Program-made: the position numbers and the translations under genes
In this document: positions 54,950 to 64,000 of the stretch, in pieces
Layout of the letters: every line of letters begins with the position of its first letter
Numbering within the stretch: the stretch's first letter is position 1
Assembly: GCF_000970305.1 (NCBI RefSeq)
Contig: NZ_CP009517.1
Coordinates: 1,798,001-1,862,000, forward strand
Direction: 5' to 3'
Source: Methanosarcina barkeri 3
GTDB lineage: Archaea > Halobacteriota > Methanosarcinia > Methanosarcinales > Methanosarcinaceae
DNA: 64,000 bases
Notes under the pieces: generated by a model
The model's database searches: none
What the model was told of the DNA's origin: nothing
What the model saw: only the letters and a program-made list of their open reading frames with translations

Positions 54950-55538
54950 CCGTTTATTTATTGGTTATTATTGTTTAAGATAATTTCTTTACGGCGAATA
55001 AATGAATTTAGGCTCTTCGTTGTTTTTTGTGGATATCTTCACTATGTCCTCATAAAAACCAACGCGGTCTTGAATTGAAAATCATCTCATCCATATGGAA
55101 TGACAAAGAGCCTGGATTAAAACTAAAGCTAATTTTTTAGGATGCAGGTGTTTTTTTACGAATTTACCCGGAATCTGCGAAATAGTTCCAAAAAATACTC
55201 AGGTAAAAGCTGAAAAGCTGAACAACATATGAGACAACATAGCCCAATTTTCTCAGATATCTTCAAAATATAACACTTTTTTGTTATCGTTTTTGAAGAA
55301 TTAGTAGGAAATTTTCAGTTATTATCTCAACTGAATCTCCAGGAAAACGGACACTGACAGAGTTAACGATTAGCTCAAAAATAGTTTTGAAAGTAAAGTT
55401 TTCCTTCGTTCTTACTATGAAATTTATTCATTCGTTGTCGGTTAAGGAATCTTTTCTCTCCATACTTATACACTGTATATTTGAGTATGATTTAACTTGA
55501 AAAAAATAGTATGTAATAACGTTATTGCAGACTATTTT
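54950..55538. other. 590-bp gap with a short inverted-repeat pair
   Basis: No gene. Ends of an element like that at 38668 lie at 55008-55122: AATTTAGGCTCTTCGTTG and GACAAAGAGCCTGGATT, inverted about 85 bp apart. The remainder is AT-rich. Confidence 0.5.
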
Positions 55539-56972
55539 TTATTTCCCACTTAGTTGTCGAGCATCCTGAAAGTAAGATTGCGTTTCCGACGAGTTTAATC
55601 CGGTAATAAAAAATGCTTTCCGGAAGTTAGAGTAATAATCGTCGTATCTACCACGCTTATGCGTATCGTTGAAAATTGCTTGCTGAGAATTAGGATAGGA
55701 ATCGCTAATCCATTTAGCCGTCTGCTTGTTAAAGTCCTGATCTTTCGTACCAGACCACACCATGACTTCACCAGTGTAATTTGACCGATTAAGGCTAAAA
55801 TGCGGAACTGAGATTATGCCATCTGCGTTAGCTTTTAAAAAATCAGCAAGGATGACCCCGGTCCATTCATACATTAAATTTACTTCCTGAGGAGAAGCAG
55901 GATTATACTCCTTTAAATCCGCACCTGTCAACTCATATATCCTTACCTTTACTTCCAGTTCCGAGGGAATACCAATTATGAAACTAACTAAAGGAAAGTT
56001 ATAGGGAGGATTAATCCACTTTTTAAAATACAGATATTTATCCTTTAATTTCGCTCCTTCAACCTGGCTTTCAACGATTCTGGTTTGTGATTCTTTATCA
56101 CCTTCCAGACCTAGTTTGAACATAGTAAATGCCAGAGATGTCCTTGTCTCGTTCTGGGATAAAACAAAGTAAAGTTTTGCGGCATCTGGATTTTGCTCGT
56201 ATAAATTACTGGCAAAAGTTACGTTATGTTGTTGTGCTATATCTGGAGCTCCACTGAATTCAATAAGTGCACGAGAAACATGGGAACCGTATTTGTTCAG
56301 GTACTGCTGAACTAGAAATCCTCCACCTGATCCACCATAAAGCATTATTTTTCCATCAGGAGGAAGAAGTCCTTTTTTTTGCATATCCTGCCTTACGGCT
56401 TCTATATCCTCAATTTGTTGGGACGAGCCATATAACTTTAAAGCAAGATTATAGTTGACTGTCCCGTTTTTGTTGTAGACTTCCGGAAACAGTGTTGGAC
56501 TAACTCCACGGTTGCCTATAAGCACATACGAAAGGCCACCAAGGTTATTTTCAAAATACTCAAAATCATCGGAAGAATTAATCATCCCCACCGCTTCCTG
56601 CTGGTTATCAAAAAGCCAGAAAATCACTTCCTTACCCTGCTTAAAGTCAGGGCTAAGGATATAAAAGTCCGTGAAATTTCCTTTGGAGAGGTCATTATGA
56701 TCAATTGGCAACTGTAAATAGTAGTGATGGCTATCTGGTGGCATCTCTGGATAGTAACTTCCAGTAGCAAGTCTTGTAGCAGGAACAGCAGTAAATTCAT
56801 TATATTCATAGCATCCATATACTAGGCTTCCCACAAAGACGATTAACACAACGAATTTGAAAAACTTGAAACCTTTTATTTTATACTTCAACTTGATAAC
56901 CCCATCCATTATTGGTTTCATATGGAGATTGTACGTTTCATCTTCACATTCTATGTAGAATTTAAAATCCAA
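55539..56972 (-). CDS. Membrane-anchored alpha/beta hydrolase
   Basis: 477 residues from a TTG at 56972 with GGAAA just upstream; an ATG at 56924 would give 461. One anchor helix (about 35-55), then an alpha/beta-hydrolase fold: oxyanion region YVLIGNRGVSP (about 149), nucleophile S215 in LYGGSGGGFL, acid in VWSGTKDQDF and His in FNDTHKRGRYDD near the C-terminus. The DI-E-VRQDM stretch before the nucleophile resembles proline-iminopeptidase/TAP-like S33 peptidases. The active site faces outside. Substrate unknown. No operon partner. Confidence 0.8.
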   Translation of the reverse strand: MDFKFYIECEDETYNLHMKPIMDGVIKLKYKIKGFKFFKFVVLIVFVGSLVYGCYEYNEFTAVPATRLATGSYYPEMPPDSHHYYLQLPIDHNDLSKGNFTDFYILSPDFKQGKEVIFWLFDNQQEAVGMINSSDDFEYFENNLGGLSYVLIGNRGVSPTLFPEVYNKNGTVNYNLALKLYGSSQQIEDIEAVRQDMQKKGLLPPDGKIMLYGGSGGGFLVQQYLNKYGSHVSRALIEFSGAPDIAQQHNVTFASNLYEQNPDAAKLYFVLSQNETRTSLAFTMFKLGLEGDKESQTRIVESQVEGAKLKDKYLYFKKWINPPYNFPLVSFIIGIPSELEVKVRIYELTGADLKEYNPASPQEVNLMYEWTGVILADFLKANADGIISVPHFSLNRSNYTGEVMVWSGTKDQDFNKQTAKWISDSYPNSQQAIFNDTHKRGRYDDYYSNFRKAFFITGLNSSETQSYFQDARQLSGK

Positions 56973-57038
56973 TTTCCAGATTTTAGATGATCATATTTTG
57001 AAAAATTCCATTCCAGTGACTTTTATCATTTTTCTGTC

Positions 57039-57150
57039 TCTGCGTATAAACATCTGCGTATTAATGTCTGTGTATTAATGTCTGCGTATTAATGTCTGCG
57101 TATTAATATCTGAGTATTAATGTCTGCGTATTAATGTCTGCATATTAATA
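57039..57150. repeat. 14-nt tandem repeat, about 8 copies
   Basis: Unit GTCTGCGTATTAAT with GTCTGTG and ATCTGAG variants. Confidence 0.92.
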
Positions 57151-57184
57151 ATACAACTCTATTGCCGTAAATAATAAAAAATCC

Positions 57185-57784
57185 TTACGGTTTTGCCCTT
57201 ATTTTCCTGAAAACATCCCTAAAAGCCAGTTTTTTTGCTTCCTTAATAGTGAAACCGGCTTTTTCAATATTCTTCACAGTATGTCGGGTTGTATGATCCC
57301 CAAGGAGTAAAAACAGAACCGGATTAATTAAATGTTCTATGAAGTCAATAAAAGGGTAGTCGCTGTGAACATGCTCAAGAGCTATCAATTCTCCTGACGG
57401 TTTCATGACTCGTCTCATTTCCCTGAGAGCTTTTACAGGGTCAGGGATTGTGCAGAGAACAAAAGTTATGACCACGTAATCAAAACTGTTATCAGGAAAT
57501 TCAAGATGCTCGGCATCCATAGGATAAAGAGTAATATTTTTCCTGCATTCGGCTTTTTCACTAGCTTTCTGGAGCATTCCTTCGCTTTTGTCGATTCCTA
57601 TCACTCGGCAAGCTGCCGGGTAGTATTTCAGGTTTCTTCCAGTGCCTACCCCGACTTCCAGGACTTTTCCGCTCAGGTCTGAAAGGGCTTCTTTTCTCCA
57701 TTCCCGAAAAAAGAAAAGTTCCAGAGGCAAGTCTATCAGTTCGTATATGGGTGCAATTCGGTTATACTTAGAGACAACAGACAT
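57185..57784 (-). CDS. Class I SAM-dependent methyltransferase
   Basis: 199 residues. SAM motif I VLEVGVGTGRNLKYYP (about 41), acidic loop IGIDKSEGML (about 63), motif II SFDYVVITFVLCTIPDP (about 98-114) and motif III SGELIALEHVH. Related to UbiE/phosphatidylethanolamine N-methyltransferase types; the C-terminal HTVKNIEKAGFTI segment fits. Substrate unknown. Single gene. Confidence 0.88.
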   Translation of the reverse strand: MSVVSKYNRIAPIYELIDLPLELFFFREWRKEALSDLSGKVLEVGVGTGRNLKYYPAACRVIGIDKSEGMLQKASEKAECRKNITLYPMDAEHLEFPDNSFDYVVITFVLCTIPDPVKALREMRRVMKPSGELIALEHVHSDYPFIDFIEHLINPVLFLLLGDHTTRHTVKNIEKAGFTIKEAKKLAFRDVFRKIRAKP

Positions 57785-58094
57785 CAGAAGAATTTACGCT
57801 TTCCTTATGATTAGCTTTTTTGGAATATCGGAGGAAACTTAACAGATCAGTAATTAAAGATAAAAGTATAAAAACGAGTACAAAAATAAGGGAAAACTCC
57901 AAAACTTATAAGGAAAACTCCAAAACTTATACTGAAAAATTCGTAGAAAAACGTTAAAGAGTAATCATTTACCCGATATTATACATATGATATCATTAAT
58001 TACAGGTAACTCCGGAAACCAATTCATATTTAACCGTTAGAAATAATACCACGCTACAAATCTTATCTTAAATCTTACAATAAGTATTTCATTT

Positions 58095-58262
58095 AAGTCT
58101 CATGTTAAATCTTATAAGTCTCATGTTAAATCTTGTAAGTCTCATGTTAAATCTTATAAGTCTCATATAAATCTTATAAGTCTCATATAAATCATAAGTC
58201 TCATACAGATCTTATAAGCCTCATATAAATCATAAGCCTCATACAGATCTTATAAGCATTTA
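58095..58262. repeat. About 21-nt degenerate tandem repeat, 8-9 copies
   Basis: Copies of AAGTCTCATGTTAAATCTT and of TAAGCCTCATATAAATCAT in the long promoter-side gap of argH. Confidence 0.88.
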
Positions 58263-58375
58263 TATTAAATTTTATATTAGTTTCACAAAAATTATTGTCG
58301 CAGACATTAAGGAAATACATTCATATCGATCGTTTGAAAAGAAAAGAAAGAAGAAACTTAGGAAGAGGAAACCCG

Positions 58376-59851
58376 ATGAGCAATATTTTACGTAGAGGCA
58401 GGCTGGAGGCTGCCCAGGATGAGGAAATCTTACGTTATACTTCCTCTATGGAAGCTGACAGGTGGATTTTTGATGCTGATATCGCAGTGGACCTTGCCCA
58501 TACAGTAATGTTAAGAGAGCAGGGCATTATAAATAGGGAGGACTGCAGCAAAATCCTTAGTGGACTTTTGAAAATACGGGAGGAAGGAATGGAAAGGCTT
58601 GATTTCAGCTATGAAGACATCCACATCTCCCTTGAGTCAAGACTCATCGATATGGTTGGGGAAGACGTCGGAGGCAGGATGCATTCAGGGCGTTCCAGAA
58701 ACGATGAGGTTGCGACCTGCATCAGACTGGTACTCAGAGAAGAGATGACCGGACTGCTTGAAGAAATCCATGAGCTAAGGCAAACGCTTCTAACACTTGC
58801 GGAAAAAAATACTGAAACTCTCATGCCTGGTTTTACTCACATGCAGCATGCACAGCCAACAACGCTTGCTCATCATCTCTGCGCTCACGAGGCCGCTCTT
58901 GGTAGGGACTTTGACAGGATTCAGGACGCTTATTCCAGGGTAAACCTCTGTCCGCTTGGAGCTGCAGCTTTTGCGTCCACGGGTTTTAACCTGAACAGAA
59001 AAAGAACCCAGGAGCTTCTGGGCTTTGACGGCTTACTTGAAAACTCAATGGACGCGGTCAGTACCAGGGACTTTCTTATTGAATGCGCTTCAGGATTTAC
59101 AAATCTTATGATAAACCTGAGCCGTATGGCCGAAGAACTTGTGATCTGGTCTTCTTCCGAATTCAATTTTATAGAACTTGACGACACGTACGCTTCTACT
59201 TCCTCAATCATGCCGCAAAAGAAAAATCCTGACACTGCCGAACTCATGCGCGGAAAAACAGGAGTAGCTGTAGGTGCACTTATGTCCCTGATTACAATCT
59301 GCAAAGGGCTTCCCTTAAGTTACAACCGGGACCTTCAGGAAGCAACTCCGAACATCTGGAGGTCTGTAGAAACAGTAAGGGCTTCAGTAAGGGTCATGGG
59401 AGGGATGATAGAAACCATGAAAATTCATCCTGAAGTGCTTTCTGCCCAGTCAGTTACAGGTTTTACAACTGCTACCGAACTTGCTGATACCTTTGTCCGG
59501 GAAACCGGAATTCCTTTCAGGACTGCCCACCAGATCGTCGGAATGCTTGCAAGGGAGATGGAAAGGCCTACTCTGGAAAAAATCGACTCCGTAGCTGAAA
59601 TTGTGCTGGGTGAATCTCTTTCAAGTCGGGGGCTCACAGAAAAAATGGTAAAAGAAGCCCTTAATCCGGTTTCGAATGTAAAAAGAAGAAAAATCGATGG
59701 CGGACCCGCTCCCGAAGAAATGCGAAATTACCTTTCGAAAAGACAAAACGAGCTTGAACTTAATAGACAGGAAATTGCAACCCTGAAGGATATTACAGAC
59801 TCGGCTTTTGAAAATCTGCTAGCAACCGTTAATGAGTACAGGAAAGCTTAA
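58376..59851 (+). CDS. argH: Argininosuccinate lyase
   Basis: 491 residues from ATG 58376 (AGGAAGAGGAAACCCG upstream), the usual family start MSNILRRGRLE; the frame runs 27 codons further up but is not needed. Cleaves argininosuccinate to arginine and fumarate. Signatures: GGRMHSGRSRNDEVATCIRL (about 108), the HMQHAQPTT His loop (about 160) and the flexible catalytic SSIMPQKKNPD (about 278). Full length, no defect. Confidence 0.97.
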   Translation: MSNILRRGRLEAAQDEEILRYTSSMEADRWIFDADIAVDLAHTVMLREQGIINREDCSKILSGLLKIREEGMERLDFSYEDIHISLESRLIDMVGEDVGGRMHSGRSRNDEVATCIRLVLREEMTGLLEEIHELRQTLLTLAEKNTETLMPGFTHMQHAQPTTLAHHLCAHEAALGRDFDRIQDAYSRVNLCPLGAAAFASTGFNLNRKRTQELLGFDGLLENSMDAVSTRDFLIECASGFTNLMINLSRMAEELVIWSSSEFNFIELDDTYASTSSIMPQKKNPDTAELMRGKTGVAVGALMSLITICKGLPLSYNRDLQEATPNIWRSVETVRASVRVMGGMIETMKIHPEVLSAQSVTGFTTATELADTFVRETGIPFRTAHQIVGMLAREMERPTLEKIDSVAEIVLGESLSSRGLTEKMVKEALNPVSNVKRRKIDGGPAPEEMRNYLSKRQNELELNRQEIATLKDITDSAFENLLATVNEYRKA

Positions 59852-59901
59852 GCTATAACGAACCAAAGTTCATGTTTAAGTAGAATCAATGTTAATGAAC
59901 T

Positions 59902-60009
59902 AGGTATTAATTTAGGTATTAATTTAGGTATTAATTTAGGTATTAATTTAGGTATTAATTTAGGTATTAATTTAGGTACTAATTTAGGTATTAATTTAGG
60001 TATTAATAT
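59902..60009. repeat. 12-nt tandem repeat, 9 copies
   Basis: Unit GGTATTAATTTA, almost perfect, 50 nt after the argH stop. Confidence 0.95.
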
Positions 60010-60125
60010 TAGATTAACTTCTTAAGCCAGATTAATGCTAGATTGACTTCTTAAGCTCAGATTAATGTTAGATTGACTTCTTAAACTCAGATTAATATCA
60101 CATTGATCTCTTAAACTCAGTATTA
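60010..60125. repeat. 30-nt tandem repeat, about 4 copies
   Basis: Copies contain AGATTGACTTCTTAA followed by GCTCAGATTAATG; it directly abuts the 12-nt array. No gene in the rest of the gap to 60274. Confidence 0.85.
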
Positions 60126-60274
60126 ATCTTATTAACACTACTTTGACCCCTCAGTATCACGCAAAGTGCATAATATTGTAAATAGCCAGGTGTTATACAA
60201 GATGTCTGGTATGATACTGGAATACCGAGTATCTACTTAACATTTCAAAAAAATCGTTATAAAAGGGATTATTT

Positions 60275-61549
60275 ATGGAATTCAAACAGGGCGACCGGGT
60301 ACGTATTGAAAAGAACGGCACAGTTTACGAAGGCAAAGTGATGCCGTCCATGGAAGGATATATTACAATAAAAATGAACAGCGGTTACAATGCCGGTTTT
60401 TCCATGGATAAGGTAAAGATAACTCTTCTGGAAAGCAATGGAGAAAACACAAACGGAGGTCTGAACGGCGGGAAAGAATCCAAAACGGTAGAAGGAAATA
60501 TCCAAAAACCTGGAAAAAAGCTTCCAAAGGTCGCGATTCTTTCCACAGGCGGAACAATTGCCAGCAAAATTGACTACAGGACTGGTGCAGTAACTTCCCA
60601 GTTCACTGCTGACGATATCCTTGCAGCTATCCCTGAACTCAGAGAGATAGCCGATTTCAAAGGCAGGGTAATTTCAAGCATTCTCTCGGAAAATATGGAC
60701 TCCGAATCCTGGCAAAACCTTGCTCGTGCCGTTGTGGAGGAAATTGAGGCAGGTGCTGACGGAGTAATCGTAACTCATGGAACAGACACCATGATGTATA
60801 CGGCTGCAGCACTTTCCTTTATGATTGAAACGCCTGTACCCATTGTTCTGGTAGGTTCCCAGAGAAGTGCAGACCGTCCGAGCAGCGACAATGCCATGAA
60901 TGCGATTTGTGCAGCCCTTGTTGCTGTTAGTGATATTGCTGAAGTTTCGGTTGTTATGCACGGGACGACCTCAGACAATTTCTGCGAGATCCACCGCGGA
61001 ACGAAAGTCAGGAAAATGCATACTTCACGCAGGGACGCTTTCAAATCTATAAATTCACTTCCAATAGGGACTGTAGATTACGACACAAGGGAAATAACAA
61101 CTTTCATTGATTATATAAAACGTGGAGAAAGACCTCTCAAGTTCAAACCAGGCATGGAACCTAAATGTGCCCTTGTTAAGTTTACACCCGGTTCGGGCCC
61201 TGAAATTCTTGACCATTACATTGACAAAGGGTACAGGGGGCTGGTTCTTGAAGGTACCGGTCTTGGTCATGTTTCTACTAAGTGGATTCCAAAAATCCGA
61301 AAAGCTACGGACGCAAAAATGCCTGTTATAATCACGTCCCAGTGCCTTAATGGCAGAATCTGCGACCGCGTCTATGATACAGGCCGTGATATGCTAAAAG
61401 CCGGTGCAATCGAAGGAGAAGACACCCTGCCCGAAACCGCGCTTGTCAAACTCATGTGGGTGCTCGGCCAGACCAGTGAACTCGACGAAGCTATTGAAAT
61501 GCTCAGGGAAGACCTCAGTGGAGAAATTACGAAGTGCTGTTTTAAGTAA
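60275..61549 (+). CDS. gatD: Glutamyl-tRNA(Gln) amidotransferase subunit D
   Basis: 424 residues; AAAAGGGATTATTT precedes ATG 60275. N-terminal beta-barrel (about 1-60: [20 protein letters not shown]), a linker, then an asparaginase-like ammonia-generating domain with [11 protein letters not shown] (about 89), [15 protein letters not shown] (about 165) and the EGTGLGHVS loop. With GatE it converts Glu-tRNA(Gln) to Gln-tRNA(Gln), an archaeal system. gatE, often adjacent, does not follow here; 600 bp without a gene come next. Confidence 0.95.
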   Translation: MEFKQGDRVRIEKNGTVYEGKVMPSMEGYITIKMNSGYNAGFSMDKVKITLLESNGENTNGGLNGGKESKTVEGNIQKPGKKLPKVAILSTGGTIASKIDYRTGAVTSQFTADDILAAIPELREIADFKGRVISSILSENMDSESWQNLARAVVEEIEAGADGVIVTHGTDTMMYTAAALSFMIETPVPIVLVGSQRSADRPSSDNAMNAICAALVAVSDIAEVSVVMHGTTSDNFCEIHRGTKVRKMHTSRRDAFKSINSLPIGTVDYDTREITTFIDYIKRGERPLKFKPGMEPKCALVKFTPGSGPEILDHYIDKGYRGLVLEGTGLGHVSTKWIPKIRKATDAKMPVIITSQCLNGRICDRVYDTGRDMLKAGAIEGEDTLPETALVKLMWVLGQTSELDEAIEMLREDLSGEITKCCFK

Positions 61550-62175
61550 AAGAAGATCCGCTTTTTTTCATTTTACATTTCTTTCTCCATTTTACATTTC
61601 TTTCTCCGTTTCATATTTCTTTATTCATTTACATTTCTTTCTCCATTTCATTTTTCGGTCTCTGTTTTTTCCACTTCTTTTACTTACGTCTTGCTTTCCT
61701 ATGTTTTATTTTCTATTTCATTTGCCAGCTCCGAGTTTTGAATGTATGCTATTCTTTATGGCTGTGAAATGTTATACCTATAACGGCAAAAGAATAGATT
61801 TTTTCGGAACAAGACAATCTGTTTTCAATGAAAGCGTTTTTCCATATTCCGTATCCAAGATAATTAAGTTTCATTTCCCTGTTTTCCGTAGTCTCTGCTC
61901 AAAAGTTATTTTCCAGTCCTGGACTCACTATTATAACCAGGCAGCCAGAGGTAAAAAGTCACTCTTTTCAATTTCCAGATCTGTATGAAGAGTATATCGT
62001 ACAGACCTGTGGTGAAATTATAGTTAACTGTTTATGTAATCTATAAAGTTCACTTTGTTACTTTATATTGGAGTTTTACCTTACTCAATATATTTAAATA
62101 ACAAAAAGTTAAATGTACAATGCTAACAAGTATCACGTTAACTATTGTCAGGATATTTTACAGGAAGGTGTGTAG
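61550..62175. other. Gap after gatD with T-rich direct repeats
   Basis: From about 61563 to 61660, T-rich copies of CATTTTACATTTCTTTCTC make a short degenerate tandem (possible termination zone). No gene is visible in the rest. Confidence 0.6.
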
Positions 62176-62358
62176 ATGTTAGGAATAGATGATCCGTATA
62201 TTTGGCTTGGGTATCTGGCCAGTATATTAAGTGCACTGGGATGTCTGATTTATGGGGCTTATTACTGGAGAGAAGGGGATGAAGCAAAGACAGTAAAGAG
62301 CAGCAGTAAAAAGACAGCGACCCAAGACGGTGACCCAATACCGGTAAACTTGGAATAA
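62176..62358 (+). CDS. Small accessory protein of a sodium:solute symporter
   Basis: 60 residues; GGAAGGTGTGTAG precedes ATG 62176. One membrane helix (about 8-30: YIWLGYLASILSALGCLIYG) then YYWREGDE and a polar tail. This is the pattern of small proteins encoded just before SSS-family permeases. Its gene ends 90 nt before the symporter start, same strand. Confidence 0.85.
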   Translation: MLGIDDPYIWLGYLASILSALGCLIYGAYYWREGDEAKTVKSSSKKTATQDGDPIPVNLE

Positions 62359-62448
62359 AACCAGGATTGGTTTAAAAGTTCAGGTTAAATCGAACTTTTT
62401 AATAAAGCCTGAGAAAAACAGTAACGAACTATTTTGGAATGATCTATT

Positions 62449-64000
62449 ATGGCAGTCAGTATTTCAGTTCTTATCTTATTTCTTATTGTATATCTTGGAG
62501 CCACTTTCTACGTCGCCTACCTGGGATACAAGAAGAACTCCCAAACCGAAGGGTATATGCTCGCCGGCCGAGGCGTGCATCCTGCAATTATGGCCCTCTC
62601 CTATGGAGCTGCATTTATCAGCACTTCCGCGATTATAGGGTTCGGTGGAGTAGCCGCATCTTTAGGAATGGGACTTTTGTGGCTTGTTTTTATGAATATC
62701 TTTTTTGGAATCTTCATAGCCTTTGTGGTGTTCGGGCCTCGAACAAGACGTATGGGGCTAAATTTGGGAGCTATAACTTATCCAGAGTTTATTGGAAAGC
62801 GTTTCCAGTCAAAGTTCATTCAAGCTTTTTCCGGGCTTCTGATTGGAGTTTTCATGCCTCTTTATGCTTCCAGCGTTATTATCGGAGCCGGAAGATTCCT
62901 TGAGACAACACTGGGAGTAAATTATAACATTGCACTTATAATATTCACGATCATTATTGCTTCTTACGTGATTAAAGGCGGCCTTCTCTCAGTTATGTAT
63001 GTTGATGCTATGCAGGCTATTCTGATGATATTAGGAATGGGTTTTCTACTTATTTACACTTACAATATGCTTGGAGGAGTTACTGAAGCTCACCAGGCTC
63101 TTACAAACATGGCAAACCTTGTTCCTCCTGCCCTTGTAGCTCAGGGACACCAGGGTTGGACTTCTATGCCGGCATTTGGCTCCCCTATCTGGTGGACAAT
63201 GGTTTCCACAATTATAATGGGAGTCGGAATCGGAGTACTTGCACAGCCGCAGCTTGCAGTCAGGTTCATGACTGTAAAGGACGACCGCTCCCTAAAAAGA
63301 GCAGTTGCCGTAGGAGGTCCTTTCCTCCTTATGATGGTAGGGGTCGCATATGCTATTGGAGCTATTTCCAACGTATATTTCTACAGGACAATGGGCAAGA
63401 TAGCTATTCAGGTTGTCCCTGATGGAAATACTGACCTTATAATGCCTATGTTTCTCAATCACGCACTGCCTGAGATGTTTGTAGCAATTTTTATGCTCTG
63501 CCTGCTTGCAGCTGCAATGTCTACTGCAGCCGCTCAATTTCACACAATGGGCACAGCAATAGGATACGATGTTTACCAGCAGAGTATAATGAAAGGTAAG
63601 TCTAAGGCAACCGTCCACGTTACAAAAATAGGAATCGCCTTTACAATCCTGGTAGCAGTTATTCTGGCATATATCCTGCCTGGAAGCATTATCGCCAGAG
63701 CAACTGCGATGTTCATGGGTCTGTGTACGGCTGCTTTCCTACCTCTGTTTATTGGAGCACTTTTCTGGAAGCGCACCACAAAAGCAGGAGCAACTGCAAG
63801 CCTTGTAATAGGATCTTTAAGCAGTCTCTTCTGGCTGACTTTTGTCCATGCAAAAGAAGCAGTACCTCTCAAGATTTGTATGGCGATCTTCGGCAAGGAA
63901 ACTTTACTTTCAGGTACCTGGACCCTTGTGGACCCAATCCTGATTGCAACTCCACTCTCTTTCCTTGCCCTGGTTATGGTAAGCTTTGTGACACCTCAAC
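62449..64000 (+). CDS. Sodium:solute symporter (SSS family), cut at window end
   Basis: Frame opens at ATG 62449 and stays open to the window end, 517 codons seen. At least 12 membrane helices. Family phrases: MLAGRGVHPAIMALSYGAAF (about 37-56), STSAIIGFGG, NYNIALIIFTIIIASYVIKG (about 161) and SLVIGSLSSLFW. The reading frame ends in VMVSFVTPQ near the typical C-terminal part, so little is missing. Substrate not readable; related proteins take up acetate, proline or pantothenate with Na+. Paired with the small accessory gene upstream. Confidence 0.93.
   Translation, partial: MAVSISVLILFLIVYLGATFYVAYLGYKKNSQTEGYMLAGRGVHPAIMALSYGAAFISTSAIIGFGGVAASLGMGLLWLVFMNIFFGIFIAFVVFGPRTRRMGLNLGAITYPEFIGKRFQSKFIQAFSGLLIGVFMPLYASSVIIGAGRFLETTLGVNYNIALIIFTIIIASYVIKGGLLSVMYVDAMQAILMILGMGFLLIYTYNMLGGVTEAHQALTNMANLVPPALVAQGHQGWTSMPAFGSPIWWTMVSTIIMGVGIGVLAQPQLAVRFMTVKDDRSLKRAVAVGGPFLLMMVGVAYAIGAISNVYFYRTMGKIAIQVVPDGNTDLIMPMFLNHALPEMFVAIFMLCLLAAAMSTAAAQFHTMGTAIGYDVYQQSIMKGKSKATVHVTKIGIAFTILVAVILAYILPGSIIARATAMFMGLCTAAFLPLFIGALFWKRTTKAGATASLVIGSLSSLFWLTFVHAKEAVPLKICMAIFGKETLLSGTWTLVDPILIATPLSFLALVMVSFVTPQ

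Noticed and set aside
61404-61988. 194-codon ORF overlapping the end of gatD
   Set aside because: It overlaps gatD by 146 nt in another frame and then reads T-rich repeats as Phe/Leu/Ser runs.
62439-62903. 154-codon ORF at the symporter start
   Set aside because: It overlaps the sodium:solute symporter in another frame; only the latter shows family motifs and membrane helices.

Overview
The window reads as chromosomal DNA of a Methanosarcina-type methanogenic archaeon. This rests on gene content: UPF0228 proteins, GatD, archaeal ThiI, an ATP-dependent DNA ligase, FilR1/DUF1724 regulator domains, a CooC-like ATPase beside a flavoredoxin-like protein, a PGF-CTERM surface protein and a TPR giant. 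AT-rich spacers full of tandem repeats and archaeal TATA boxes agree with it. I cannot name the species from sequence alone. No rRNA, tRNA, CRISPR array or intact insertion sequence was seen.

Layout. 0-5.3 kb: a multi-PAS HisKA_2 histidine kinase and two paralogous stand-alone receiver proteins. 5.4-17.8 kb: housekeeping and envelope genes (ThiI, TPR giant, HD hydrolase, Nif3-like protein, PGF-CTERM surface protein, DHH phosphoesterase, EngB GTPase), separated by repeat-rich gaps. 17.85-25.98 kb: an accessory block built by duplication. Two FilR1-domain genes that lack the HTH each diverge from an almost identical ~350-bp leader, and the two leaders drive unrelated exported peptidases (a snapalysin-like HExxHxxGxxD metalloprotease and a C39-like cysteine peptidase). 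Three near-identical small membrane proteins, two UPF0228 genes (one frameshifted) and decayed fragments of the same families fill the rest. 26.0-29.4 kb: DNA ligase, homoserine dehydrogenase and an ACT protein. 29.8-33.1 kb: a membrane-anchored winged-helix protein, exported coiled-coil and lipoproteins, and a phasin-like protein. 33.8-35.2 kb: Hsp20, rubrerythrin and a small membrane protein.

35.4-42.7 kb is a copper locus: CopA with three HMA domains and CopZ, then, after a flavoredoxin/CooC/HxlR group, a duplicated fragment carrying the first codons of copA, a divergent HMA ORF and a second CopZ. 43.0-54.9 kb holds a permease, a decayed UbiB copy, a SHOCT protein, a Met/Tyr-rich PepSY-like protein, PspA-PspAA, a b561-like membrane pair, a TauE/SafE exporter, a Met/His-rich four-repeat exported protein and an intact UbiB kinase. 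55.5-64.0 kb: an exported alpha/beta hydrolase, a methyltransferase, ArgH, GatD, and a sodium:solute symporter with its small accessory protein, cut by the window end.

The most unusual part is the 17.85-25.98 kb cassette region. One leader with a nested hairpin has been reused for different exported peptidases and the surroundings show recurrent duplication and decay. The copper segment duplication, the Met/His repeat protein and the different tandem repeat in nearly every gap also deserve attention.
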